In this document: positions 11,820 through 23,642 of the stretch, one piece after another
Position numbering within the stretch: the stretch's first letter is position 1
Layout of the letters: every line of letters starts with the position of its first letter
DNA from: Malania oleifera
Lineage: Eukaryota; Streptophyta; Magnoliopsida; Santalales; Ximeniaceae
DNA length: 64,000 nucleotides
Direction of reading: 5' to 3'
NCBI RefSeq assembly: GCF_029873635.1
Contig: NC_080419.1
Coordinates: 77,918,931 to 77,982,930, forward strand
The notes under the pieces: generated by a model
Told to the model about the DNA's origin: nothing
Databases searched by the model: none
Seen by the model: only the letters and a program-made list of their open reading frames with translations
Translations under genes and position numbers: made by a program

Positions 11820-14800
11820 CTCATAGCTTATCACAAGCAAAGGGTCTATGATGTACTTCTTCATCATGCACACATGAAACACATCGTGGATCCTAGATAA
11901 TGTTGGGGGGTAAAGCTATTTTGTAAACAACTACACCAATCCTCAGAATATCATAGTCTCCATATCAAATTCTGGTTCTCTTCGGCGAGTATCATCATAA
12001 CTCTTCTGCCAACTCTGAGCAGTTTTGATTATATCCCGTATGAGTTTGATTTGCTCCGAATTCAGTTGAATAATCTCTAGTCCCATTCATGTAAATCTAC
12101 AATTTACTTGTTCCATACCTATCAAGCACTCGCTAAGATTTAAGTGTTTTGTAACGTCATCCCTCAATTCAGCAATTCATATCCTGCTTACTTAAACAAA
12201 TAACAGTATTTTTACAATTTTCCAATCATTCGCATGTTCCTATAAAACTATCATATACATAAATCGATAAAAATCACATTTTAGTATGAGACACAATTTC
12301 ACTGTACAGATAGTGTCTATAGACTTTCAATGCCAAACCACTACCGCTAATTGCAAATCACATGTCGAATAATTCTTCTCGTACTCCTTGAGTTGCCAAG
12401 AAGCATATGAAATAACTTTTCCTCTTAGCATTAGCACACATCCAAGCCCTTATCTGAGCCACATCATTATAAATTATAGAACCCCCTTCTCCTAAAGGAA
12501 CTTTCAGTACTAGTGCAGTGCTGAGCCACTACTTTTAATTTCTGGAAGATTTATTCGCATTCCTCTGTCCACTCATATCTTAGATTCTTTCTGGTCAATT
12601 TTTTAAAGACCCGATAACCTATAAAAAAAAAAAGCCTTCCATGAATCGGCAATAATATCTTGCCAATCCTAAGAAACTCCTGATCTCGTGGACATTTTTC
12701 GGTTTGCCCAGTTTACTACTACCTCTATCCTACTCGGGTCCACAAAAATACCATCCCTGGATATCCTATGCCCGAGAAGTATAACTTGTTCCAATCAGAA
12801 CTCACATTTCTTGAATTCAGCATACAACCTCCTTTCCCTCTACACTTGAAGTACCATCCTCAAATGCTTTTCATGCTCCTCAAGACTTTTTGGATACACT
12901 AGATTATCATCAATAAACATTACCACAACAAAAAGATCCAAATATTCATGGAATACTCTATTCATGAGGTCCATGGATGCAACAAGAGCATTAGTTTATC
13001 CAAAGGGCATAACCAAAATTCAAAATGGCCATACCGAGTTCGAAACATAGTCTTCGAAACATCCTCTACTTTGACCCTCACTTGATGGTACTCAAATCAA
13101 AGATCAATCTTAGAGAAAACTTGTGTTCCCTGAAGTTAGTCAAATAGATCATCTATACAAGGAAGTGGGTACTTATTTTTTTATGTTACTTGGTTTATTT
13201 CCTGGTAGTCAATACACATTTTCATTGACCCGACTTTCTTTTTAACAAACAACACCAGTGCGCTCCACGATGATACACTCGATCTGATAAACCCCTTGTC
13301 CAACAATACCTATAATTGTTCTTTTAATTCTTTCAATTCTGTCGGAGCCATTCTGTACGGAGCCTTAGAAATTGGCATCTTTCCTAGAGATAGGTAGATA
13401 GCAAACTCCACCTCACGTTCAGGAGGTAACCCCGACAAATCCTATAGAAACACATTAGGAAATTTTCTTTATATTGGAATATCCTCTAGTTTTAATTCTT
13501 CCTCTGGTGCTTCCTTCACACAAGTTAGGTACCCCTGACATCCATCTAAGAGTAGCTTCCTTAACTTGAATGGCTGATAGGATTGGTGGCGAAGCGCGCA
13601 CGTACGATCCCACGAATCCATACTCTTGCACCCCAGGACATCTAAAAACTACTTCCTCCTTATAACAATCAATACTGGCATAGCTAGATGCTAGCCAGTC
13701 CATTCCCAAAATTACGTCAAAACTGTGCATGTCAAGAACCACTAGGTTAACTAGCAGTATTCTCCCCTAGATACTAATTGGATAATCTTTAAGAATCCTT
13801 CTACACACTACCATGGTCCCCGTTGGTGTGGCCACCGATAAATCAACATTCAATGGCTAAGTTTCCCTCTCACATAATTTGATAAACTCCTTAGGTGTCA
13901 ATGAAAGTGTCGCCCTTGAATTAGACAAAATAACAACTTAATTTGACAAAAATAAAATATTACCTGCCACCATGTCCTTTGCCTTTTCTGCTTCTTTCAG
14001 TGTCAAAGAATAAACCTGTGCCAGGGCGGTGTTCCTCTGCTGGCCACCTCAAGATACCTGACTATCTCCCTGAAATTGGTTGATGGGGTTGGCATTGATC
14101 GGATGTGCACAACAGTCTCGTGCAATGTGGCTAGGCCGATCACACTGAAAATAGATTTTTGTTCAAGCTCGACATTCCCTTGCATGTTTCCTATTGCATC
14201 TGAGACAAGGAGGGTGTGACTGATTACTCTGCCTAGCTCAATTTCCCACCACTAGTCTTTGGTCCACTTTGTCGTTGTTCCTCCTCCATGGATCCTGACT
14301 TGAACCGATGTGAAAACTAGGAGGCATGGCCCTCTTCCTTGGATTTACCACACCGCACTCCTGCGCAAACTAGTCTCCAACACCGTGGCTTTATCCACCA
14401 GCTCTGAGAAATCCTGGACCTAGAATGCCACTACCTGCTTGTAGATCCCTTGTCTCGGATCATTCTCGAACCTCCGTGCTTTCTTTGGTTCATCAGGAAC
14501 CATGTATGGGGCGAAGCGAGACAACTCAACGAACTTGGCTACGTACTGCTGTACAGTCAAGTGTCCTTGGGTCAGATTTATGAATTCCTTCGCCTTTGCA
14601 TCCTTGGTGGAGACAAGGAAGTATCTGTAGAAGAAAATCTTTTTAAAATGGCTCTAGGTTATAGCTACAAGTCTTGGCTTCTGCTCCTTAACCAGCTTTA
14701 TGCCTCTCCACCATCACTTAGCCTCCCCAACCAACTTGAACGTGGTGTATTGAACCTTCTATTCCTCTATGCGGCGTACAACAATCAGTAACTCCTCTAT

Positions 14801-15055
14801 CTCCTACACCCAGTCCTCCAAAGCGATCAGGTCAGCTCCTCCCGCAATCGTCGGAGGATTCATACGGGTAAACTGCTTGATGGAGTAGCCCTAGTCTACA
14901 GGTGGGTGATCCTGACCTTTAGAGTCTCGCCTCATCTCTGCCCTAACTTGTCGGGCTAAACCTCGCAGCAACGTGGAGACATTGATGTCATCCTCACTAG
15001 AATCTCCTAAGTCATTATCCCCTCTAGCATCCACGTTTTTATCTCGGTGATCCAT
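11820..15055 (-). pseudogene. Degenerate gag-pol of the minus-strand Tekay element
   Basis: Gag starts at an ATG complementary to 15053-15055 (MDHRDKNVDARG) and contains the retrotransposon gag fold with [11 protein letters not shown] and a zinc-finger remnant near 14150. The end of the aspartic protease domain is read at 13742-13600 (FDVILGMDWL). RT motifs follow: VLFVKKK and MCIDY near 13210-13260, then [15 protein letters not shown] near 12910-12960. RNase H with FLGLARYYCRFMEGF lies near 12640-12690. The integrase core is missing between about 12.1 and 12.5 kb; only its C-terminal part remains (11820-12095), with a further small deletion. Frameshifts and stops occur throughout, so the element cannot encode working enzymes. 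Confidence 0.85.
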
Positions 15056-15259
15056 CCTGAAAATAGAACAATAAATACTTTTCTTAGAACCCTACTGTCG
15101 GAACACGACCAATAACATCTATTAACTAGAACCATAAAATTCACTACACTCTCACACTAAAATACTTAGACTTCCTCCACACAATAATCTAGTAATCCTC
15201 CAAATTCCTAATCTCAAGTTTGGATCTTAGTGCTCAGAAACAAAACCGTTGATGGTATG

Positions 15260-16327
15260 TGATTACACGTCTAAATTGGGTAATTAGGTGCTTAAAATCA
15301 TGCATTAAAGATTATATTTTTAATTAAATGCTTAATTATGTTCAGTAATTTAAAATTGAGCTCGAATTACAATATTTGGATCATTACTCGATAATTTACA
15401 AATTTTTGGTAACTTATTATTGCAGGATAATTTTTGGACATTAAAGCCGAGATTAAAAATGTACGTGTGTGTACATGACCTAGAGTTCAAATCAAGGTCA
15501 TATGCATGAAGCCAAATATCGAAGACCGGACTGTCAGCCACATGCCTGCAAATGATGAGTCATGCATGCAGTTGTTTGAAGTCGTGTGTGTGTGTGTGTA
15601 AAAATTGAAGAATCCATGCTATGCAATGTGATAATTTTCGAAATTAAAGGAGACATAAAAGAGAATTGGGTGCCATGTGAGAAGACTATGTGGGCTTCAT
15701 GCACATGAATCCGTGTCATTTAATGAAAAGTGGGCAACAATCCAAGTTCGAAATTCGTTAGGAGACAGCCTGAATGTATTTCGGTATTTTAATCATAACT
15801 CTTTCATGACATCATATTGGTGGAATTGGAAAGCTTTTTAAGATATCTACAATTCATTGTGAAATAGCCTTTTTCTAATTCGAACATTTACTGGGTCAAA
15901 ATTGGGTTTGAAAATAAAGTTGTTGTGCTGGGTTATGTGCAGTGCTTAAGGAAAAAAGGAGTCTTGGGCCACCAAAAAAATGGCCCATGCGCCTATCTCA
16001 AGACGAGACACGGTTAGGGCAAAATATTATAGGAGGAATAGAATATTTTATGGAGGAGGAGGGTTTATGGGGGAAAAGGGAGTAGCGGGAGGCGGCGGTG
16101 CGTAGGATAGCAGAAGACTCTTGACCTCTCTCAGATTTTCAACTATGTCTCTCTCTCTTCTCTCTTCTCCCTTACTCTCTCATCTCTCTCTTTCTTTGAA
16201 CTCAATTTTGTTAAAATTAATTTTGTTGTTAAGTTTTAAATTTATTCAAAGTTTGGATTAATTTTTGTTTAAAAATAGTTTGTTTAATTTAAGAACTTTC
16301 TTTTTCACTAGATAAATTTATGTTTAA

Positions 16328-16386
<59 letters not shown>

Positions 16387-16869
16387 CCTCCCTCTTGCAT
16401 TTAAATTCTTATTTGAGTATTATTATTGTTAATTTCAATTTTTTTTCTTATTTAAAGTTTTTATAGGGATTTAATTATTTTCTTTGGGTGCTTTTATTAT
16501 TAAAGTTGATATTTTTATTTAGAGTGTATTCTTACTTGAGTATACATTTAAAGTTAATATTTTTATTTAGTTGAAAGATTGCGGGATTTAGTTCTTTCAT
16601 TATTCTGGCATTAAATCTAATATTTATTTAAGTTATTTAGTTTTTAGTTAGAATTTAAATTCTATTATAAAAACCTCAAAAATCATAAGAAACTGAATCT
16701 AAACTATGTTCAGTAAATTTTTATTTTCTTATTTTCTTTTGGAATTATACTAAGTTTAGAATTAAACTGCATTCTTTGAAAAGACAATCTGACCTTTGGG
16801 CTAAATATTACATGACAGAACTCCTATACTTGGGATAGATATTGAGCTACTCATTTTTTGAGTGAGTCA
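15260..16869 (+). mobile_element. Solo LTR (Tat-like) inside the Tekay leader
   Basis: A 1610-bp TG...CA unit (TGATTACACG to GAGTGAGTCA) flanked by the perfect duplication GTATG (15255-15259 and 16870-16874). It lies between the PBS and gag of the minus-strand Tekay element. Its last about 180 bp are closely similar to 28195-28378, so it belongs to a family present twice in the window. It contains a 55-bp (CT)n run at 16330-16384. No coding sequence is seen. Orientation and lineage are inferred from the similarity of the 3' end to Tat/Athila LTR ends. Confidence 0.85.
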
Positions 16870-17034
16870 GTATGCCATAATTTTCCTGAAATCGTCACCT
16901 CAGGAAAACCATAGAAGACCATCACGAAATTCTTGCCTCCAAGCTACAAGATAAAAACCCCATACCCCTTTTCTAACTTATTCCTATACTTTGGTAGTAT
17001 TATCTACTATAGTTTGTAGAACCTAGCAACCTAA

Positions 17035-17046
17035 GCTCTCATACCA
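17035..17046 (-). other. Primer binding site (tRNA-iMet type)
   Basis: On the minus strand TGGTATGAGAGC follows the 5' LTR end after a 4-nt spacer. It differs at one base from the canonical tRNA-iMet complement TGGTATCAGAGC. Confidence 0.9.
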
Positions 17047-17050
17047 CAAT

Positions 17051-18412
17051 TGTAGCACCCCGAAAAAAAAAAAAAAACATATACATAAAATTACGCTGTC
17101 AATGTACGGCAGCTCTGATACCATAATCATACATTGCCAAAATTACAACACATACTACACAAATGCATAAAATCCCAAATTTGTAAATTGTCAAAAACCT
17201 TGTAGGGTTAAAAGCATCTATGTCTTTAATTTACTTGACAAATAACGGAAGTGAAATATTTTTCTACTATCATACCTACCAGAGTACTGACCCAACTATG
17301 ACTTCTACAAGTCCCAAAATAATACATATGTCCACCCCAAAATGTCCCAAAACATCTAACGTAAACCATACAGTATCCTGCCCACACTCACCCTTGGCGA
17401 GATCTTTTAAGTCCCGCCTTGGAGCTCCTAGGCTCGACTCCCTGAAGGCCCTAAAAATTTGATATATTTGTTAAGGCGAAACACGTCTCAATAAGACGAA
17501 ATACATTATTATCAGTGTGTGGCTGATGAGTATTATTGTAACAACTATTTATATACATTTCTTATAGTATCCATAAATCAATATGACACTAGTATAAATA
17601 AATCACATCTCTAAAATTCATAACACCGATATCATTGTAGCTAGTAATAAACCTACTAACGTATATTTTATAGCATATCACAGATAATATGATGCAGTTC
17701 AAATGAATCTACTAACGTAGGTTTCACAACATATTATAAATAATATAATGCAGTTCCTAATAAATTTACACATTACATGATCCATTCATAACTAACAATA
17801 GCTAAGATTGAGGCGTCTCGAACCGCCGTCCCCTAATCCAGCCATTCATATTGGGCACTTGTTGAAAGGCATCTCGTTTCGCCGTCCCTCACATCAGCAA
17901 GCCCTCGGACTAAGGTCCCGAGGATCGGGGTGTTTCGTCTCACCATCCCCTTTTGTCTTTCCTTACTTTTATCAGGGCATTTCATGTCGCCATCCCCTGT
18001 TTCCTTTCTTTACTTTTAACGGGGCCTTTCGTGTCATCATCCCCCGTTTGCTTTTCTTTTACCATAATTACTAAAACAAACATTAGTATTTTCACTATTC
18101 CTAATCAAGCATATGTCCATGTCAATTATCATTTCTGTAACTCGGTTTCAACTGTCACTACCTTAACTTGGTATAAAAGTCACATTTTTGTACATACTTA
18201 CATCACAGTATAAATTCACAATTCTGCACATATTCGTAACTCAGTATACTCACATCTCACAAATCAATGCAAAGTCCATCATACCTTGAAACGGAATTAA
18301 ACCGTCATTTTCACATATTCATATCAAATCTATCATTTCATAATTAACGGAGTTAAACTATCATATTCATATACCCATATCAAACTAGTCGTTTCATAAT
18401 TTCACAGTAATC

Positions 18413-18449
<37 letters not shown>

Positions 18450-19026
18450 ATAAATCAACATAGCAACATATACTTGTAGTATAATATCATAACAGTTCAA
18501 CAGATCCATTTAAAAACCTATTATTAATTTATCCCATACCACACGTTTTATTCAATAATTATAATTTAATAAAATACGTGAGAAATTTTCACAAACATAT
18601 ATCTAGTAAATTTAAATAAAAACGTGGGTATGATTAATTTCACCTATTCAATTTAATTCCATTATATCCCATAAATATAATCAAATCCCTGCAGTTTAAT
18701 TTAATTCAAAAAATATTCTCAAAAACCCAATCGAATCAAATTCCTACAGTCTAATTTAATCCCAACAATATTCCCAAAATCTAATACTCAAATTTAATCA
18801 GTTAAATTTTTAGAAATAAAAACCTAACATAATCTATTCTCCTTACCTTATCCCACGAGTGGTGCCTACGACGCCCAAACTACAAGATCTCCCTGATTAA
18901 AACGTTGGTGACTGAAAATGGAATCCAAGGATATTTTCTATTTTTCAATTGACACATGTTTGCTAAGAAAATTGAAGAGAGAGAAAGAGATGGACAAAGG
19001 AGAGAGAGAGAGAGAGAGAGAGTGAT

Positions 19027-19067
<41 letters not shown>

Positions 19068-19201
19068 TTCGCAGGTTAGGGGGATTTTGTACGTGCAATT
19101 GCAATTCAATCTAATGGATCCTGTAGGTAACTTTGATATATATATATATATATATATATAATATAATATAATATAATATAATATTATATTATATTATATT
19201 A

Positions 19202-19250
<49 letters not shown>

Positions 19251-19263
19251 TTGAATCACTACA
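17051..19263 (-). repeat. 5' LTR of the minus-strand Tekay element
   Basis: A 2213-bp LTR, collinear with 9059-11055 and about 215 bp longer. Most of the extra length is simple sequence at its right side: (TA)n, TAATA and ATT runs at about 19136-19250, and two GA arrays (about 19003-19062). The shared motif (here CTTATTGAGACGTGTTTCGC on the minus strand) is at 17476-17495. A long (TA)n is at about 18416-18447. Confidence 0.92.
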
Positions 19264-20564
19264 AGTTAGATGTGAAGACGGCGTTCCTTCATGATGACTT
19301 GAAGGAAGACATTTACATGATTCAGCCAAAAGGGTTCATTGTCCAAGGATAATAAAATCTAGTCTGCAAACTGAGAAAGAGCTTGTATGACCTAAAACAA
19401 GTTCTAAGATAGTGGTACAAGAAATTTGACAGTTTTATGCATAGAATTGGGTTCAAGAGATATGAAATTGATCACTATTGCTGTGTTAAGTTCTTTGGCA
19501 ATTCTTACATCGTTCTACTTCTGTATGTAGATGATATGCTCATTGCATGGTCTAGCATTGAGGAGATTAACAATTTGAAGAAGCAATTGTCAAAACAATT
19601 TGCAATGAAGGATTTGGGAGCTACAAAGCAAATCCTTGGTGTGAGAATCATTAGAGACAAGGCTAATGGTTTACATTGAAACTTTCATAGTCAGAGTATG
19701 TGAAGAAAATTCTCTGCAGGTTCAATATGAATGAAGCCAAACCAGTGAACACACCCTTGGGTATTTATTTCAAACTAAGCAAAGAACGGTCACCGAAGAC
19801 AGAAGAAGAAAGGGACCATATGAGCAAGGTGCCCTATGCATCAGCTATTGGTAGCTTGATGTATGTCATAGTGTGTACAAGGCCAGACATTGCACATGCA
19901 GTGGGAGTTGTGAGCAGTTTCATTAGTAGGCCAAGAAAGCAGCATTGGGAGGCAGTCAAGTGGATTCTAAAATATTTGAGGGGTTCATTAGATGCATGTC
20001 TTTGCTTCACAAGAGCAAGTTTGAAACTCCAGGGTTATTTAGATGCTGATTTTATTGGTGATAATGATAGTAGAAAGAGTATTACGGGGTTTTTATTTAC
20101 TTTGGGTGGTACATCGATATCTTGGGCTTCAATTCTACAAAAGATTGTTACTTTATCTACTATAGAAGTTGCGTATGTTGCAGCAACTGAAACTGGAAAG
20201 GAGATGATTAGGCTACATGGTTTCTTAGACAAATTGGGTAAGAAGCAGAAGATGGACATTCTATATAGTGACAGTCAAAGTGCAATTTTTCTTGCAAAAA
20301 ATTCGGCTTTTCATTCAAAGTTGAAGCATATATAGACAAAATACCACTTTATCCGTTACTTTGTTGAAGATAAGCTGGTAATACTTGAGAGGATCAGTGA
20401 ATCTAAGAACCTGGCAGACATGTTGACTAAGGGTGTCACTATTGAGAAGCTAAAACTGTGTGCAGCTTCAGTTGGTCTTCTAGCTTAGGGACAGGAGGAT
20501 GAGTTGTAGGGATGAGAGATTGTGGTTGATGTTGGTGATTGAACTAGTCTCCAAGTGGGAGATT
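19264..20564 (+). pseudogene. Copia element 1: RT/RNase H after the insertion
   Basis: Continues the copia pol split at 9058. RT carries the intact catalytic motif YVDDM (near 19525-19540). RNase H follows in the 19700-20335 frame, with YLDADF, STIEVAYVAATE and DSQSAIFLAKN. Stops at about 19677 and 20333 interrupt the frame. A polypurine-type string AAGTGGGAGATT ends just before the 3' LTR. Lineage looks Tork-like, from the DVKTAFLH-DL region and the short LTR; this is a tentative call. Confidence 0.9.
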
Positions 20565-20878
20565 TGTTGGGCTTTGTGGAGTTTAGTTGCGTTTGATTTG
20601 GATAATGACCCGACTCGAATTAATGCTGCATGGTTTTTTAATGAGATTTTTCTATCCTAAGGCTTAGTCCATGGAGAACGAGAAAGAAAACATTGTATAG
20701 CCGCACTCTCTATTTTTCTTCCTAATCATAGTGATATCCTTGCAACTCCATGGACAAAGGCAAAATTGTCGACCCACGTAAATATTGTCTTGTGCGTGTG
20801 ATTATTTTTCTTTGGCGTAGATTGTTTCTCTATTTTTGTTTCTCATGGGATTTGGGAATTTCGTGTTAATTCCCCACA
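20565..20878 (+). repeat. 3' LTR of copia element 1
   Basis: A 314-bp LTR from TGTTGGGCTTTG to TTCCCCACA, directly after the polypurine-type string. Its 5' partner is missing from the window. Confidence 0.75.
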
Positions 20879-20932
20879 TTAATGATTTCTTAATTTAAAT
20901 ACTTGTTTCTTATATATATCATCTTATATATT

Positions 20933-21620
20933 GATGCGAATCTCAACCAACACGCATTGAGACCCAACAAACAATATTTGAATACTTATCTAAGAAAGCT
21001 AAAATTCATATTCTTGAAAAAAAACGTATACCCAACGTTTATAAATGAAACGTGAACCAAAGGTATAAAGTAACAAACTCCGACCCAATGATTATAACTT
21101 AATCACGAACCGAAGGTATAAATTAACAAATCTCGACCCAATGATTATGATTGAATCATGAATCGAAGGTATAAGATTTGAACGTCATAAGGGAGAATTC
21201 TTGATAAGTTCACTAGTTCTTTGAAGAACCAAAAGAAGAAACAAAACCTCACGTTTTTCTTGATTTCTATTCAATAATCAGCTTAGCTCTTATAATTGTG
21301 AGATATATATAACTAGCATGGGGGACAAGGACATTAAACACTTAACAATTCCCACACAAGTATGGGAGACACAAATAATAAATATACCAACTTACTAGAC
21401 ACATTAATGATTCTCACAACTTGTTAAAAACTCATGCAAGTTAAGTTGTCTTGCAATATTCAACCATTAAGTCAAATCTCATATTTGAATAGCACATTAC
21501 TATTAAGGAGATTACAATCATCAAGCAAAATTAGCTCCATAAAAAACTTGGATTAAGTTTATTACACCTTCATCTTTCTTTGGACCAATCTTGGAGTGCC
21601 CCATTTTTTAATAAGCCCAA
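20933..21620 (-). repeat. Reversed LTR-like segment
   Basis: On the minus strand the segment shows CTAGTTATATATATCTCAC (TATA-like, near 21300-21320), then AAGAGCTAAGCTGATTATTG and an A-rich leader. This is the promoter layout of many copia LTRs. TGATGCGAATCTC at 20933 may be one terminus. No coding region or target duplication is clear. Confidence 0.35.
21051..21175. repeat. 53-bp tandem repeat, 2.4 units
   Basis: Units 21051-21103 and 21104-21156, then a partial unit 21157-21175, share GAACCGAAGGTATAAA, TAACAAA and CGACCCAATGATTAT. Units differ by a few substitutions. The array lies in the reversed LTR-like segment. Confidence 0.85.
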
Positions 21621-23600
21621 ATATCTTGAATTAGTCCATGAAATGTTTCTTAACTCTTCTTGAATCTCACTCTAGTGATAGGCTCAACTTGAACATGTAA
21701 TGTATCCTTTAATAGTGCTTGTTGATTCTCGTCAATTATCTATGATGAGGAACTTCTTTTGTAGGATTATTTTAATGGAACCTTTAAAGAGTAATGTTTT
21801 AATAATATTTTATTGGGTATTTATTATTAAACTTAAATTTTAATTTATTGCAATCAATAATTATATATATGTGAATTTTTTTCCTTATTTTTTTCTACTT
21901 TTATTTGTCAATCGAAAAATTATTAGGCAGACTCAATTTACTACATCATTTGTAATTTTTCCTTATAAAATTATTCTGATTTAATTAGTTTTCCTCTTTA
22001 TCTTTTTAACTACTTTTTTCTCACAATTATTCCTGTTCATAGAAAAGCAAAAATTCAGGCTCATTGAATATTTTGTCTTCCTCCTCCAAAATCATATTCA
22101 AATTTTCCCTTACTATTTCACTTATTTGTTCAATTTTTCTGATTCTTCTTTTCGTTGTCTTTATATTTTCTTTTTCTTTTTATTGTTAATTACAGCCGGC
22201 TGAAATACAAATAAATAAATAAATATAAATAAAAGCTAAATATAAACTTGATTTATATAATTTATTTATATATTTTATATTTAAATTTTTATTTTATTTC
22301 ATTTCATTGAAAAATTAATTGTTACATTAGCAAAATTTTGTATGATAAAACATAATTGGACAGCGGTGGAAGCAAGCAAAATGGACTGACCCATAATTAA
22401 ATGCCTAAAGGCATATGGAAGCACATGGGCTTTATTTTTTTCCAATGTGTGCGGCATTTTTTGTGATTAATTATTCAATAAATTAAGCCCACCACAACAA
22501 TATATATAAAAGAACATCACTGTCCGTAATTGAATTGTAGACTCCAATGCCTGCCCATAATTAGTTTAAGCATCTCATTTTGTTTATGAACAATTGTCTC
22601 AAACCAAAGTTTTCCTTTTTTGAAAAAAAAAAAAAAGTGTAGTAACAAAAATTATGTTTAGAAGCGTGAATTGCACATAATGAATTCAAATTTGTTTTAA
22701 ATATCTAAAAACAGATAGATTCCAATTTGAAATTCTCGAATTAAAGTCCTACAACTTTACAAAACCTAAATGCCTTTTCAATTAAGAAGACACTATGATT
22801 GACAGCACTCAGTATGCTTTTGAAACAATTGATATAAACTATCCTCATGATGAGGATAGCTAAAAGGGGTGAAATAATTCACCTATAAGTTCCCCATCTC
22901 GATACTACAAATCCAAGATCAAATATTATTTCCTAAAATAGCAAGCAAGAAAGAAAAAAAGGAAAGCACGGCTTCTAGATAGAAAAAAAAATGGGGTATC
23001 CAACATCTAAACCATCTATTGCTAACGAGTAAGGAAAAGCCTTTGACATTGAAGGGTTTAAGTCATGACATTCCCCAACTTATTTTGTTTTGCATGTTGT
23101 GTTATTTTATACTTCTAGAGTGAAGCCGAAAGATTCAATGTGAAGTACCAAAAATTCAAGCAATGCTAGTTGGTTCCTTTTGCGAGGATTTAATTTTTGA
23201 AGAAAAAGTCATGGTTACTCTATAAAGCAATATGTCAAGAAAAAGAGTCCCCACGAACATCAATTAAAAGGGGCCGACAAAGGACTTATTAGGATAACTA
23301 ACCTAGCATGCCTCCTATTTTGACAAATCAACTCATTAAGCTACGAGTGCAGGTCAACCTTCTTCCCTTAAAACCATGCTCTATGAGTAGAAAGCAACCG
23401 TCAAATGACACATCTACCTCAGGAGGCCACCTTTTTGTCCTTCAAAAATCTAAAAATAAAAGTGAAATCAGAGAAGAGAACATAGAGTTATTAGATAGAT
23501 CAAAACTACAACATGGGGCAACTAAATTGTATCTAAAAAAAAAAAAAAGAAGAAGCATAGAGATAAAGGGAGGTTGAGAGACTTAGTTAGGTTCAAGTTC
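21621..23600. other. AT-rich spacer
   Basis: Long AT-rich DNA without a recognised gene. It includes AAATAAATAAAT runs near 22210 and one short perfect palindrome. The 89-codon ORF at 23308-23577 ends in a lysine run from a poly(A) tract and matches nothing I recognise. Confidence 0.5.
22839..22859. repeat. 21-bp near-perfect palindrome
   Basis: CTATCCTCAT and ATGAGGATAG are exact reverse complements around one central G. Isolated; no flanking element is identified. Confidence 0.85.
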
Positions 23601-23642
23601 TCAAGCATGTGAATTTTGGTATAATCCCAAGAGGGGAGGGTG

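Larger units (their letters stand above)
9059..19263 (-). mobile_element. Full-length Tekay-type gypsy element (minus strand), nested in copia 1
   Basis: A 10.2-kb LTR retrotransposon with LTRs at 17051-19263 (5') and 9059-11055 (3'). Both LTRs run TG...CA and are flanked by the perfect 5-bp duplication AGTTA (9054-9058 and 19264-19268). A tRNA-Met-like PBS follows the 5' LTR. A purine-rich tract preceded by the string GAGGACGAAATTTTTAT lies before the 3' LTR (complement of about 11056-11090). Degenerate gag-pol occupies 11820-15055. A foreign solo LTR sits at 15260-16869. The target is the RT gene of copia 1, so this element is the younger of the two. Confidence 0.93.

Noticed and set aside
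23308..23577. 89-codon ORF in a spacer
   Set aside because: No recognisable domain; it ends in a lysine run from a poly(A) tract, with no neighbouring support.
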